Of a stretch of DNA of 64,000 nucleotides, positions 33,919-43,616 are shown piece by piece (the stretch's first letter is position 1; every line of letters begins with the position of its first letter). The DNA is from Aquarana catesbeiana (taxonomy: Eukaryota; Chordata; Amphibia; Anura; Ranidae): assembly GCF_042186555.1 (NCBI RefSeq), contig NC_133329.1:188515206-188579205 (forward strand), written 5' to 3'. Both the position numbers and the translations under genes were made by a program. Under the pieces are notes generated by a model that had not been told where the DNA came from, made no database searches, and worked only from the letters and a program-made list of their open reading frames with translations.

Positions 33919-35386
33919 CAACTAAAAAATGCACAGTGTGGCGCTATTATGTGAATACAGTATGAAAAAACTAAACATAAATTATTCAAATCATAAACAT
34001 CTCATGTGAGCACTTATGACAGTGACTAGTGAAAGAATAATACATATGTGTGTTTAGATGAATTAAACATCAAAGGCAAAATCAAATATAGAGTCCATAA
34101 CACCAAAAAGAAAAAGTCCGTGATAGCAGTGTATAAATGGTATGCAGGTGTATTTCCTGTATATGCAGGAAGATCAATTAGACCCGGTAGCCTGGTAGAT
34201 GAATGGACCATAAACGACCAGAGGTGCACAGAAATTTGAAAACGGTGCCAGGACCATCACCAGAAGATATGGAGGCTTACCAGAAGTAGTGGCCCGAAAT
34301 AGCGTATGCTAAAACAGGTCAAGAAGGCTTGGTGACCAACTGGTCTAGATGTATTGTCTGGTTAGATGTCATCACCACACCAACGGAGGGAAGGGGGGGA
34401 AGCAATCAGCACGATTTCCTCAATAATAATCACACCACCAAGCCAAGCGAAAGATTCGTGTACCATGTGAGGAATGAAAACACTCGGAATGAAAACACTC
34501 ACATAGTGTAATAACGTATTAACTTGGATTTATTAAAAATAACAATAAAAAACAAACTCACATTTTATGCAGATCAAACAGGCATATAAATCGTATAGCG
34601 GTAGTTGTGAGGGGACCCCTCACAACTACCGCTATACGATTTATATGCCTGTTTGATCTGCATAAAATGTGAGTTTGTTTTTTATTGTTATTTTTAATAA
34701 ATCCAAGTTAATACGTTATTACACTATGTGAGTGTTTTCATTCCTCACATGGTACACGAATCTTTCGCTTGGCTTGGTGGTGTGATTATTATTGAGGAAA
34801 TCGTGCTGATTGCTTCCCCCCCTTCCCTCCGTTGGTGTGGTGATGACATCTGACCAGACAATACATCTAGACCAGTTGGTCACCAAGCCTTCTTGACCTG
34901 TTTTAGCATACGCTATTTCGGGCCACTACTTCTGGTAAGCCTCCATATCTTCTGGTGATGGTCCTGGCACCGTTTTCAAATTTCTGTGCACCTCTGGTCG
35001 TTTATGGTCCATTCATCTACCAGGCTACCGGGTCTAATTGATCTTCCTGCATATACAGGAAATACACCTGCATACCATTTATACACTGCTATCACGGACT
35101 TTTTCTTTTTGGTGTTATGGACTCTATATTTGATTTTGCCTTTGATGTTTAATTCATCTAAACACACATATGTATTATTCTTTCACTAGTCACTGTCATA
35201 AGTGCTCACATGAGATGTTTATGATTTTAATAATTTATGTTTAGTTTTTTCATATTGTATTCACATAATAGCGCCACACTGTGCATTTTTTAGTTGTTTT
35301 TTTCTCCCTGAGTCTACGGGTGTGTTGGCTGCTTACTTAGTTTGTTGTAGCGCAGCGCTGTATCATATTTCTTGAAATTTTGTTTA
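33919..35386. mobile_element. 1.47 kb near-perfect palindromic insertion
   Basis: A poly-A-containing duplication (AGGCAAAAAAAAAAA) flanks it at 33904-33918 and 35387-35401. From 33919 to about 35303 the sequence is an inverted repeat with arms of ~690 bp centred on 34615 (GAGGGG-A-CCCCTC), with no spacer. The left arm carries one 15 bp tandem duplication (around 34480-34497) and only scattered substitutions separate the arms. The last ~83 bp are unpaired and include GTAGCGCAGCGCTG. Both arms carry a decayed CAGAAGT-AGTGGCCC-GAAA motif. It interrupts the piggyBac transposase gene. Confidence 0.9.
34281..34299 (+). other. Decayed hammerhead-like motif in the palindrome arm
   Basis: CAGAAGTAGTGGCCCGAAA resembles a hammerhead core with two changes in the first box and a shortened stem II. 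The mirror copy lies on the minus strand near 34916-34934. It is supportive only. Confidence 0.3.
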
Positions 35387-35433
35387 AGGCAAAAAAAAAA
35401 AAGAATTAAAAAAAATCAATTTCTCCAAAATTT

Positions 35434-35766
35434 TTAGTATTGGCCTGCACATCTGGCTCTACGAGGGTGAATGCTTGCTGACCCCAAGTTGGAAGGCAGA
35501 CATGTTGAATTGGCAAAAGCGGCTGGGAGGTATGTATTGGCCCCGATTCTTGGGGGATGTGACACTCCAATGCTGGTACTTGGGGGCTTTGACACTCCAG
35601 TGATGGTAGTTAGGGGATGTGATACCCAAGCGCTGGTACTGGGCCTGGGCCTTTTATCCTGGGGTCTATCGCTGGCGGCTGCCTGGTTTTCAGAGCACTG
35701 TATCCTTTTAGGTGGGATCCTTTCTTCCTCGGTTGCCAATCTACTGTTTTTGACAAGTTCAAACAC
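35434..35766 (-). pseudogene. piggyBac transposase, N-terminal region (copy 2)
   Basis: 110 codons on the minus strand, Ser/Pro-rich and low complexity, containing three related units of about nine residues (GVSKPPSTS, GVSHPPRIG, WVSHPLTTI). Such disordered N-termini are common in piggyBac proteins. Position and strand fit the copy 2 transposase, with the palindrome lying between it and the next block. Similarity alone would not identify it. Confidence 0.5.
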
Positions 35767-35800
35767 TGAATTGGAATCTAACTGTAAGAATAGTCAGACG

Positions 35801-36185
35801 TGATGGAAACGTTTAAATTGTTAGAAATGATCCTTTGCGCTAAACTTTATGTGCATCTGTAAGACTGTCACTTGTGACAAAGTAGGAGCATTTTGTAGGT
35901 ACAAGTACTGTATACAGTGACTAGGCACAGATTCTGTTCAATCACCCCCTGTAAGTCTTTCCCACTGTTAGGCATTATCTATCTGTCCTCTGCGTCACTT
36001 ACTACTGACCCCTGAACTCTGCCTCAACTAATACTAGCCCCTGTTCTCTGCCCTGATGACCCCTGTACACTGCCCTACAAACTAATGGCCTCTGGAAGAG
36101 AAATTGAGGGAAACCATGCTAATGTGCGATAGATACTGCCATCATCCTGGGTAATAATTAGAGGAATTGGTATGCAACGGAGTGC
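35801..36185. other. Unassigned DNA, possibly the 5' flank of piggyBac copy 2
   Basis: No coding motif and no TTAA terminal sequence are found. 35995-36080 has a loose ACTG(A/C)CCCCTG repetition. Confidence 0.35.
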
Positions 36186-36600
36186 ATGTGGGGGACGCCT
36201 TTAGGATTTTTTAGGCAGAAAAAGGAGTAGGGAAAGTATTATCCGTAAAAGGCACCAGCAGTGCCAACTTTATTAGTGTACAAAAATAGATTAAAATGTC
36301 CAGAGGGACAAGACAAGCATATACAATCAATAATTGGTATCTGTATAAATGACAAAGACAAGTAGAGCATATAAAAATAATATCACCCAATGCCAGCAAC
36401 CCCAAACCATCCACCGAGGTACGGTAGGTCTGGTGGGGGGTGGGCGGCTAATGCATATTTCCCAACATGTTTCGGAGAGGACCGTAGTCACACTGGTATG
36501 TTCCTTCTTCAGGGGAATTGTTTAACATACAGATGGGTGGATGAAAAATGTTGCTTGTCTATCATAAAACTCATGTCATGAGAAAAAGGAAAGGCAAAAG
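36186..36600 (-). mobile_element. Possible Penelope-like fragment
   Basis: The reverse strand carries CTGAAGA at 36506-36512 and CCGAAAC at 36469-36475, matching the two conserved boxes of a hammerhead core, although the intervening stem is not clearly paired. Element ends were not found. Confidence 0.35.
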
Positions 36601-36999
36601 AAGGTGTCAACGTGCTGTTTGTAGGGGTCCACAGGTGACAGAAGGGGCCGGTGACAAGCCGCAGGGGCACCTTCACAAGATACGCCTAGTCCACCCTGAA
36701 TTGAGGGGTAGATCAGGAACATTAGCTGCTGATGGTTTAGAGTCTATCAGGTGAGGAAGTTGGAACACAAGTGTCTGCTGCTGACAATCCTGTGTCTGCC
36801 ACTGTGTTGGCACCTGACATAATGGCCTCTGTACACTGCAATACAATCTGCTGACCCTATCCTCTGACTTGCTGACCCCCATACACTGCCCTGCTGACCT
36901 CCCATCCTCTCCCCCCCCCCCCCAGATATTTTTTACTGCACCCACATCAGACAGGCTAGATCCAGCCCTGGTCTGGATTCTTTAGTACTTTAGATCATG
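36601..36999. other. Unassigned intergenic DNA
   Basis: Contains a run of about 13 C residues near 36911. No domain or repeat family was recognised. Confidence 0.35.
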
Positions 37000-37001
37000 T
37001 A

Positions 37002-38010
37002 CAGTATCTCACAAAAGTGAGTACACCCCTCACATTTTTGTAAATATTTTATTATATCTTTTCATGCGACAACACTGAAGAAATGACACTTTGCTATAAT
37101 GTTAAGTAGTGAGTGTACAGCTTGTATAACAGTGTAAATTTGCTTTCCCCTCCCCTTTGAAAATGTTCAAATTGGGCCCAAAGTGTCAATATTCTGTGTG
37201 GCCACCATTATTTTCCAGCACTGTCTTAACCCTCTTGGGCATGGAGTTCACCAGAGCTTCACAGGTTGCCACAGTAGTCCTCTGTCACTCCTCCATGACA
37301 ACATCACCGAGCTGGTGGATGTTAGAGACCTTGCACTCCTCCGCCTTCCACTTGAGGATGCCCCAGAGATGCTCAATAGGGTTTAGGTCTGGAGACATGC
37401 TTGGCCAGTCCATCACCTTTATCCTCATCTTCTTTAGCAAGGCAGTGGTCATCTTGGAGGTGTGTTTGGGGTCGTCATCATGTTGGAATACTGCCCTGTG
37501 GCCCAGTCTCTGAGGAGGGGGTCATGCTCTGCTTCAGTATGTCACAGTACATGTTGGCATTCATGGTCCCCTCAATGATCTGTAGCTCCCCAGTACTGGC
37601 AGCACTCATGCAGCCCCAGACCATGACACTCCCACCACCATGCTTGACTGTAGGCAAGATACACACTTATCTTTGTACTCCTCACCTGGTTGCCACCATA
37701 CATGCTTGACACCATTTGAACCAAATAAGTTTATCTTGGTCTCAGACCACAGGACATGGTTCCAGTAATTCATGTCCTTACTCTGCTTGTCTTCAGCAAA
37801 CTGCAGGTTTTCTTGTGCATCATCTTTAGAAGAGGCTTCCTTCTGGGAGGTCAGCCATGCAGACCAATTTGATGCAGTGTGCGGCGTATGGTCTGATCAC
37901 TGACAAGCTGACCGTCCACCCCTTCAACCTCTGCAGCAATGCTGGCAGCACTCATACATCTATTTCCCAAAGACAACCCATGGATATGATGCTGAGCATG
38001 TGCACTTAAC
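37002..38010 (-). mobile_element. Tc1/mariner transposon, truncated
   Basis: TA (37000-37001) precedes the end CAGTATCTCACAAAAGTGAG. The minus strand encodes Tc1 transposase. The element breaks at 38010, where an L1 A-tail begins, and the other end is not found. Confidence 0.8.
37200..37990 (-). pseudogene. Tc1 transposase, catalytic part (copy 2)
   Basis: The minus strand has HGGGSVMVWGCMSAASTG near 37590-37650, a hallmark of Tc1 transposases, and SPDLNPIEHLWG near 37360-37395 with the Glu of the DDE triad. The N-terminal DNA-binding part is truncated by the L1 junction. Frameshifts are present between blocks. Confidence 0.8.
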
Positions 38011-38214
38011 TTTTTTTTTTTGAAATTTTTTTTTATTGAAATGTTTTACTGTAGAGGTACAAAACAGGGCCATTGGGGCATACCCCGGCAACTATACATA
38101 CATAACTAAAAACGAAAAAAAAAAACACAGCCAGTGCTCAGGTTATACATGGCAGCTTGGGGGATTATTACCAGTAAGGACCGCTCCTAGGCGGTCCTGT
38201 GCTTGTTTTGTTAT

Positions 38215-38310
38215 TTCTGCCTAGTCCTACTCCTGAAGGTGGTGATATAACCCTAAGGTCAAGATTAGAAGTGCTGTGTCCGTCAATGAACGAAAGAGAA
38301 ATATTGTTTC
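38215..38310 (+). repeat. DIRS-type terminal sequence
   Basis: TCTGCCTAGTCCTACTCCTG matches the outer end of the inverted repeat at 12770-12790. It continues with GATATAACCC and GCTGTGTCCGTCAATG, the latter resembling 10625-10640. Related sequence occurs at 39412-39475. Confidence 0.5.
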
Positions 38311-38593
38311 TTGTAAGACCTCTTCTCGCTCTTGTCTATCAGAACCAGATGCTATAGGAACAAATAAGATTAAGTGTGATGACCTATCCTCTGGACTTAC
38401 ACCTCTACTCATCCGTCTGGAGCATGGATCTCAGCCCTCAATAGGGCCAGGGAACTATAGAGGATATCTAACCAGGACAAGCCACTAAGGGTTGATCATC
38501 AGTTGTAGATTCCAAGTCTGTCCACAGGTGCCAGATTTTTTCATATTTTTTGGGGCATTCTTGGGACAAGTACGTTGCTTTGTAGAGGGGGTA

Positions 38594-39069
38594 TCATTGT
38601 ATTGACTGCTTCCATGATGACAGGGTAGGGGGATTGGCTGACTTCCATTTTAACACTATGGCTTTCCTCGCATAAAATAAAAGGATGATTAGTAGAGTGC
38701 GTGTTGTTTTAGCTAACGCTAGTTGTTCCACAAGGCCAAAGAGACAGACACCGATTGTCAGAGGAATAGGTATGGTAGTTAACCCATGAATAAATTGATT
38801 ACCTCCCACCAATAATCTTGAATATGTGGGCAATCCCAGAATATATGTAGGAAGCCTGCAGGAGTACCAGAGCATCTGCAGCAAGCAGCTGATGATGCTG
38901 GGTATATGCGATGGAGGCGTTGGGACGTATAGTAAATTCTGTGAAGGATTTTTAATTGGATTAACTTGTCCCTAGTTGCAACCAGAGGCTGAAGTGGGTA
39001 GTCCCACGTCTTCCCAGTCTTCGCCGTCCAGTTCCTGCACCTCCGCCCACCACAACCCATCCAATCCAA
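38594..39069 (-). pseudogene. L1 ORF2 C-terminal fragment
   Basis: Minus-strand frames 39069-38779 and 38884-38594 overlap with one frameshift. The first holds CCRCSGTPAGFLHIFWDCP, the same cysteine/histidine cluster as in the LINE at 5866-5922. The second continues with TIGVCLFGLVEQLALAKTTR and ARKAIVLKWKS to a stop. Confidence 0.75.
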
Positions 39070-39150
39070 CCTGAATGAATGGCGCCCCCATTAAATTTAA
39101 AGGAAAGTACAGCCAAAGCTTGCTTGGCCATACTTCTCCTGTGCACCACA

Positions 39151-40027
39151 GGAGCGCAGCTTGTTCTGCTGAAGCCCGCTGTCGGCTGGTCCAGGCTCAG
39201 GCAAGATCGTTACAATGAAGTCAGGATCCGCCCACATGCCTAAACTAGCACCCGGCCCAGCCTCCCGGCAAGCCTGAGCCAGCCGCTCACGATCCCTCCA
39301 CAGCCCAGCGTTCCCGTAAGCGTGATGAGGGGGGCAGAGCAGGGAGCCGGTGACTAACAGTCAATGGCTCTCTGCTCAGGGAGCTCCAAGAACCAAGGTT
39401 GGACAGTGTGCCAGCCTCCTGAAGGCGGCAGTATAACCTGGCTGTATAAGAGGCCCTGTGTCCTTCAATGGAAGCAAAACAATATAGATTAGCCACTAAA
39501 ACATGAACTGTACAGGATAAAAAAATATTAAGATTTAGGGAAGATTAGCTGATGAGCTGCATATTAAAATAGAGATGCCTGAAAATTTATATGTTCTGAG
39601 CTGTTCTAAAACTAACATTATTCTTTAAAAATTAACATAGATCTAAGTGGCAAGAGTGATATAGGAACTTTTACCGGCTATCAGAATCTGAAGCAATTTC
39701 TTTGCGTCCTCCAAATCTTATCTGGCACTAAAAATAAGAGAAGAGAAAAAAAATAAAATAAATAAATATATATTTTTTTCTCAAACAATGCTGTTAAAGA
39801 GATTGTCTGCGCATTTCTTGGATTCTTTGACATCCAAGTAGGTTAGTTTCCAGATATGGGTTATGGAAATAGAACAGGGTGGTTTAACAAATATTTACAT
39901 CATGATCATGAACCATCAACATTCACCATGATATACTGTATGACAACATGGTGCCATGGGGATTTTTAATTTTTTTGTAAATGCTCAGACTGTGTTTAGC
40001 AGACTAAGAATACGCAAGTTAACATAT
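39151..40027. other. Mostly unassigned intergenic DNA
   Basis: 39412-39475 carries a second DIRS-type terminal segment (CTCCTGAAGGCGGCAGTATAACC, then CTGTGTCCTTCAATGG in altered form). The rest shows no coding motif. Confidence 0.35.
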
Positions 40028-40031
40028 ACCG

Positions 40032-40805
40032 AATTTATCGGCGTATAACACGTGCCGGCGTATAACACGCACCCCAAGTTTAGGAGGGAATTTTAAGGAA
40101 AAAAACTTTTAGGAGGGAAGCTTAAGAAAAAAAAAACACATTTAAATGCAGCCTTATCAGTGTCCATCTGCACCCTTGTCCAGTGTCATTGCAGCCTTGT
40201 CAGTGTCAGTCTGGCCTTGTCAGTGTCAGTGTAGCCTTGTCAGTGTCATTTGCAGCCTTGTCAGTGTCATTTGCAGCCTTGTCAGTGCAGCCTTGCCCCA
40301 GTGTCATTTGCAGACTTGTCAATGTAGTCTTGCTCCAGTGTCATTGCAGCCTTGTCCCAGTGTCATTGCAGCCTTGCCCCAGTGTCATTGCAGCCTTGCC
40401 CCAGTGTCATTTGCAGACTTGTCAGTGTAGCCTTCCAGTTTAAAAATGGTGCCGCCGACATACAAAGCCAGATGTCCTGTGTATCTCGGCGGCGCTCAGT
40501 GGCTCTCGGCTCCTTGGGTGTGACTGTGAGCGGAGCCGAGAGCCGCCGAGATCATAGCCAAGTGTACTCGGCTAGACTCGGCTCCGCTCACAGTCACGCA
40601 CAGTCCCGGTGTTATGTCCATCATAGGGCGGGACTGGGCGTGACTGCGAGCGAAGCCGAGTCTAGCCAAGCACGCTCGGCTATGTGTATCTCGGCGGCTC
40701 ACTCCTCCGCTCACAATCAGTGGGGGATCAGCGTATAACATGCACCCATGATTTTCCCCTGATTTTAAGGGGAAAAAAGTGCGTGTTATACGCCGATAAA
40801 TACGG
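40032..40805. mobile_element. MITE with CGGCGTATAACACG inverted ends
   Basis: The ends CCGAATTTATCGGCGTATAA and the complement of TTATACGCCGATAAATACGG form inverted repeats. TA borders both sides, which would fit a Tc1/mariner-type target, but this is not decisive. A second CGGCGTATAACACGCACCCC follows the left end. The interior has a minisatellite and a GC-rich block with internal inverted duplications (40495-40710). No transposase. Confidence 0.7.
40146..40440 (+). repeat. CAGCCTTGTCAGTGTCATTG minisatellite
   Basis: About 14 units of 19-25 bp inside the MITE. Overlapping Cys/Ser-rich frames are artefacts of the repeat. Confidence 0.85.
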
Positions 40806-40839
40806 TAGTTAGATAGTTAGTGCAGAAAAGAAAGGGGGA

Positions 40840-41400
40840 AGGGGGTTTTGGGACTTTAAATGAGGCAATGAATGGCTAGGTTCATCTGCCTCCATCCCTA
40901 TTGTTATACAACATCAATTGAAGGAATGGGTTGGGACTTTAGGTGGAGCACAGCTAAGAATATAAAAATGTAAAATCACATGATACGATAATGGATTCCA
41001 AAGAAATATACATTGAATAATAGAGATAACATGATAAAGATAGTAAGTAGCATCTTGGCAATTTATTATGCATGATAATGACAAAATTGACAAAAAATAA
41101 CTAATCTATGGGTAATAGATACATTGGTATATAGGTAGTACAAATATTCAAATTCATGGACAACATAATTCTGTTAATCATAGTAATATATGATGGTAAA
41201 ATTTCATATCATTCATATTGTGGAATCTCAAAATCACATGATTGTATGGTGTAGCATAAGGCTAGGCTCTATGCGTTTTGTGGAGAATATCCACTCATCA
41301 GGAGTAGTTAAATGTGCAAAGGTCTGTTAATAAAGAGAATTACAGAATGAACAAATGCTAGACACGGAGGAGAAAAAGAGCGAGGGTGAAAAGGGTATTA
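40840..41400 (-). mobile_element. Penelope-like fragment with a hammerhead-like motif
   Basis: Contains GGGACTTTAAATGAGG and GGGACTTTAGGTGGAG, near-repeats that also resemble 110-125. The reverse strand carries the best hammerhead-like core in the window (41276-41301). The element is AT-rich and noncoding; exact ends were not determined. Confidence 0.5.
41276..41301 (-). other. Hammerhead-ribozyme-like core, one key change
   Basis: The reverse strand reads CTGATGA, stem GTGGA-TATTC-TCCAC, then AAAAC. All elements of CUGANGA-stem II-GAAA are present except that the G of GAAA is A. That G acts in catalysis in known hammerheads, so activity is unlikely. Confidence 0.55.
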
Positions 41401-41599
41401 CCAAACGCTCTTACCTACAAGTAGAGTGGGTATATAATTAGGGATGTTATTAACAGCTGGAGGTGTCATGGAGATACAAATATCCCACGGGAGCTGAGGC
41501 CGCACTGCCACGGCCACACTGAGGCCCAAAGACATGACGTGAAAAACATCAGTGTTGGTGTAGTCCCCTGTTAATGATTGAGAGTGTGTGTGCCAATTC

Positions 41600-42610
41600 C
41601 AGTGAATATACTGATAGGTTGAAAAAAAAAAAGACACAAATCCATCTAGTTTAACGAATAAAAAAAAAATAATTATAATAATTATACAATCCCATATACA
41701 CAATCCTATACCCACAGTTGATCCAGAGGAAGGCAAAAAACCCCAGCAAAGGATGATCCAATTTGCTTACAGCAGGGGAAAAAAATCCTTCCTGATCCCC
41801 CGAGAGGCAATTGGATAGTTCCTGAATCAACTTTACTTATAAATGTTAGTACCATACCAGGTATACCATGTACATTTAGGAAAGAATCCAGGCCTTTTTT
41901 AAAGCAATCTACTGAGCGGGCCAGAACCACCTCTGGAGGGAGTCTATTCCACATTTTCACAGCTATTACTGTGAAGAAACCTTTCTGTATTTGGAGATTA
42001 AATCTCTTTTGCTCTAGACGTAAAGAGCGCCCCCTTGTCCTCTGTGATGACCTTTAAGTGAATAACACCACCAAGTTCACTATATGGACCCCTTATGTAT
42101 TTGTACATGTTGATCATACTCCCCCTTAATCTACTCTTCTCAAGAGAGAGAACATTTATTTAATCTTTCCTCATATTTGAGCTCCTCCCATGCCTCTTAT
42201 CAGTTTGGTTGCCCTTCTTTGCACTTTTTCCCCGATATCCTTTTTGAGAACTGGTGTCCAAAACTGAACTGCATATTCCAAATGAGGTCTTACTAACGAA
42301 TTTGTACTGGGACAAGATTATATATCTCTCTCTCTGGGGTCATAACTTTCCTAATACAACAAAGGACTTTTCTCGCTTTGGAAACCGCAGCTTGGCATTG
42401 CATGCCATTATTAAGCTTATGATCTACCAAACCCCCCAGATCCTTCTCCACCATTTATTCCCCCTAGTATGTATGATGCATGCATATTCTTATCCCCCGA
42501 GTGCATACCTTTACATTTATCAAGATTAAACCTCAGTTGTCACATAGTTGCCCAATTAAACAGTGCATTGAAGTTGTCTTGTAAGGGAGTAACACAACAA
42601 CAATAACTCT
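41600..42610 (-). mobile_element. CR1-group LINE 3' remnant
   Basis: On the minus strand a short frame (41960-41706) starts MKMWNRLPPEVVLARSVDCFKKGLDSFL, closely resembling the C-terminus of the CR1 protein at 57352-59546 (MWNSLPQAVVSAGSIDSFKKLL). Upstream nucleotide sequence (CCTTATGTATTTGTACATG, CTGCATATTCCAAATGAGG) parallels the other copy. Many stops and gaps; an old copy. Confidence 0.75.
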
Positions 42611-42740
42611 ATGACAAATTTGTCTGTTTGACACTGGGCTCACAGCAATAGGCATTTTACATTTTGACTCAATAAGTATTGCAGTCACAAAGAGTTCAGG
42701 TGCATTACCTACATGACTCTAAATACTACTGAATAATATC

Positions 42741-43611
42741 TGTGACAGATCTAGCCGGGAGAGAGACAATTGCAGGGGACTGAATGCTAGCCTCTTGCCG
42801 ACCGATCGTGGGCCCTGGCATTTGGGGGAACGGTGCTCTTTGTGAGCTGTATGCCTGGGGACCCTTGAGGTGGTATCCCCCAGGACACACAGACTCTGGG
42901 GACCCTGGATTTGCCATATTAGGAATACTGGCTGATCCATAATGCTTGGACAAATACTGTCCAAAACTGAACTGCATATTCCAAATGAGGTCTTACTAAC
43001 GGATTTTCACAGGGGCAAGATTATATATATCTCTCTCTCTGGGGTCATAACTTTCTAGCAGGCAACAGACAGACAGGTGGCTGATGTAAATTCCAGCCAC
43101 CTGTCTGTTGCCTGCTAGAATGTGTATTGTAAATAAGTCTCTAGTATGGGATCTAAGAGGCATTAGATCCCCATTGTTGTTTGTGTTAATTAACTCTGCT
43201 ATTGTGATAATGTTGATTGGGTTTTCTGAGCTACAAGACGGCCAGTCTGGCCTAAAGGTCATATCTGAGTCATCTAGGCTGTCTAAAGGGATTAGTTAAT
43301 TAGCCCATATTAATTAGGTTTCTGGTCACAGGTGTATGTTCAGAGTAATATGAGCAGGAGGTATACACCTCCTCTTTTACTGTATTAAAGACCCTGTATT
43401 TTGCAATAAAAGAGATTCCTGGTTGAACTTACATACAGCCTGCCTTGTGTTTGTTCTGAGCTACACAACTGGATTAGAACGGCACATAGCTGTAGTTCTA
43501 GTCCCGGAGCATCGGATGACCGAACCATCAGATGTTGCGATCTGCAATCTGATTCTATAGCTGCAGAGGAGTGTTGGGAGAGTGGAATCGAGCGAGCAGG
43601 GGCTCGTTACA
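42741..43611 (+). mobile_element. Solo LTR, 871 bp, with an internal patch of CR1 sequence
   Basis: The ends TGTGACAGAT and GCTCGTTACA are flanked by ATATC at 42736-42740 and 43612-43616, a 5 bp duplication. A polyadenylation-type signal, GCAATAAAAGAG, lies at 43399-43410. The segment 42958-43055 is a near-copy of CR1 sequence at 42256-42350. A long hairpin follows it (43054-43119). The retroelement group is not certain. Confidence 0.7.
43054..43119. repeat. Long hairpin in the solo LTR
   Basis: TCTAGCAGGCAACAGACAG and its complement pair over about 25 bp around the loop GATGTAAATTCC; the left arm has a 4 bp extra AGAC. Confidence 0.85.
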
Positions 43612-43616
43612 ATATC

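Larger units (their letters stand above)
23073..35800 (-). mobile_element. piggyBac transposon copy 2, split by a provirus and a palindromic element
   Basis: TTAA at 23069-23072 is followed by CCACTTGCTC, which matches the 3' ends of MITE copy 1 and of the piggyBac at 55696 in reverse. A piggyBac transposase lies on the minus strand in three pieces (35766-35434, 33918-33349, 25887-25270). The interruptions are an ERV (25893-33343) and a palindrome (33919-35386), each with its own target duplication. The 5' end on the right was not found; no second TTAA end is visible up to 36100. Confidence 0.75.
38011..39150 (-). mobile_element. L1-like LINE 3' fragment
   Basis: On the minus strand it ends in an A-rich tail (38011-38036). 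Upstream lies L1 ORF2 C-terminal coding sequence. A DIRS-type terminal sequence (38215-38310) lies inside the 3' UTR. The 5' end is truncated near 39150. A target duplication was not recognised. Confidence 0.7.

Noticed and set aside
36470..36512. CTGAAGA and GAAA boxes as a hammerhead ribozyme
   Set aside because: Both boxes are present but the sequence between them does not pair next to the core, so it was kept only as a possible Penelope-like fragment.
37157..37709. Plus-strand frames in the Tc1 copy at 37002
   Set aside because: They are antisense to recognisable transposase motifs on the minus strand.
40143..40741. Cys/Ser-rich frames that look like secreted proteins
   Set aside because: They follow the internal minisatellite and a GC-rich inverted block of a MITE.
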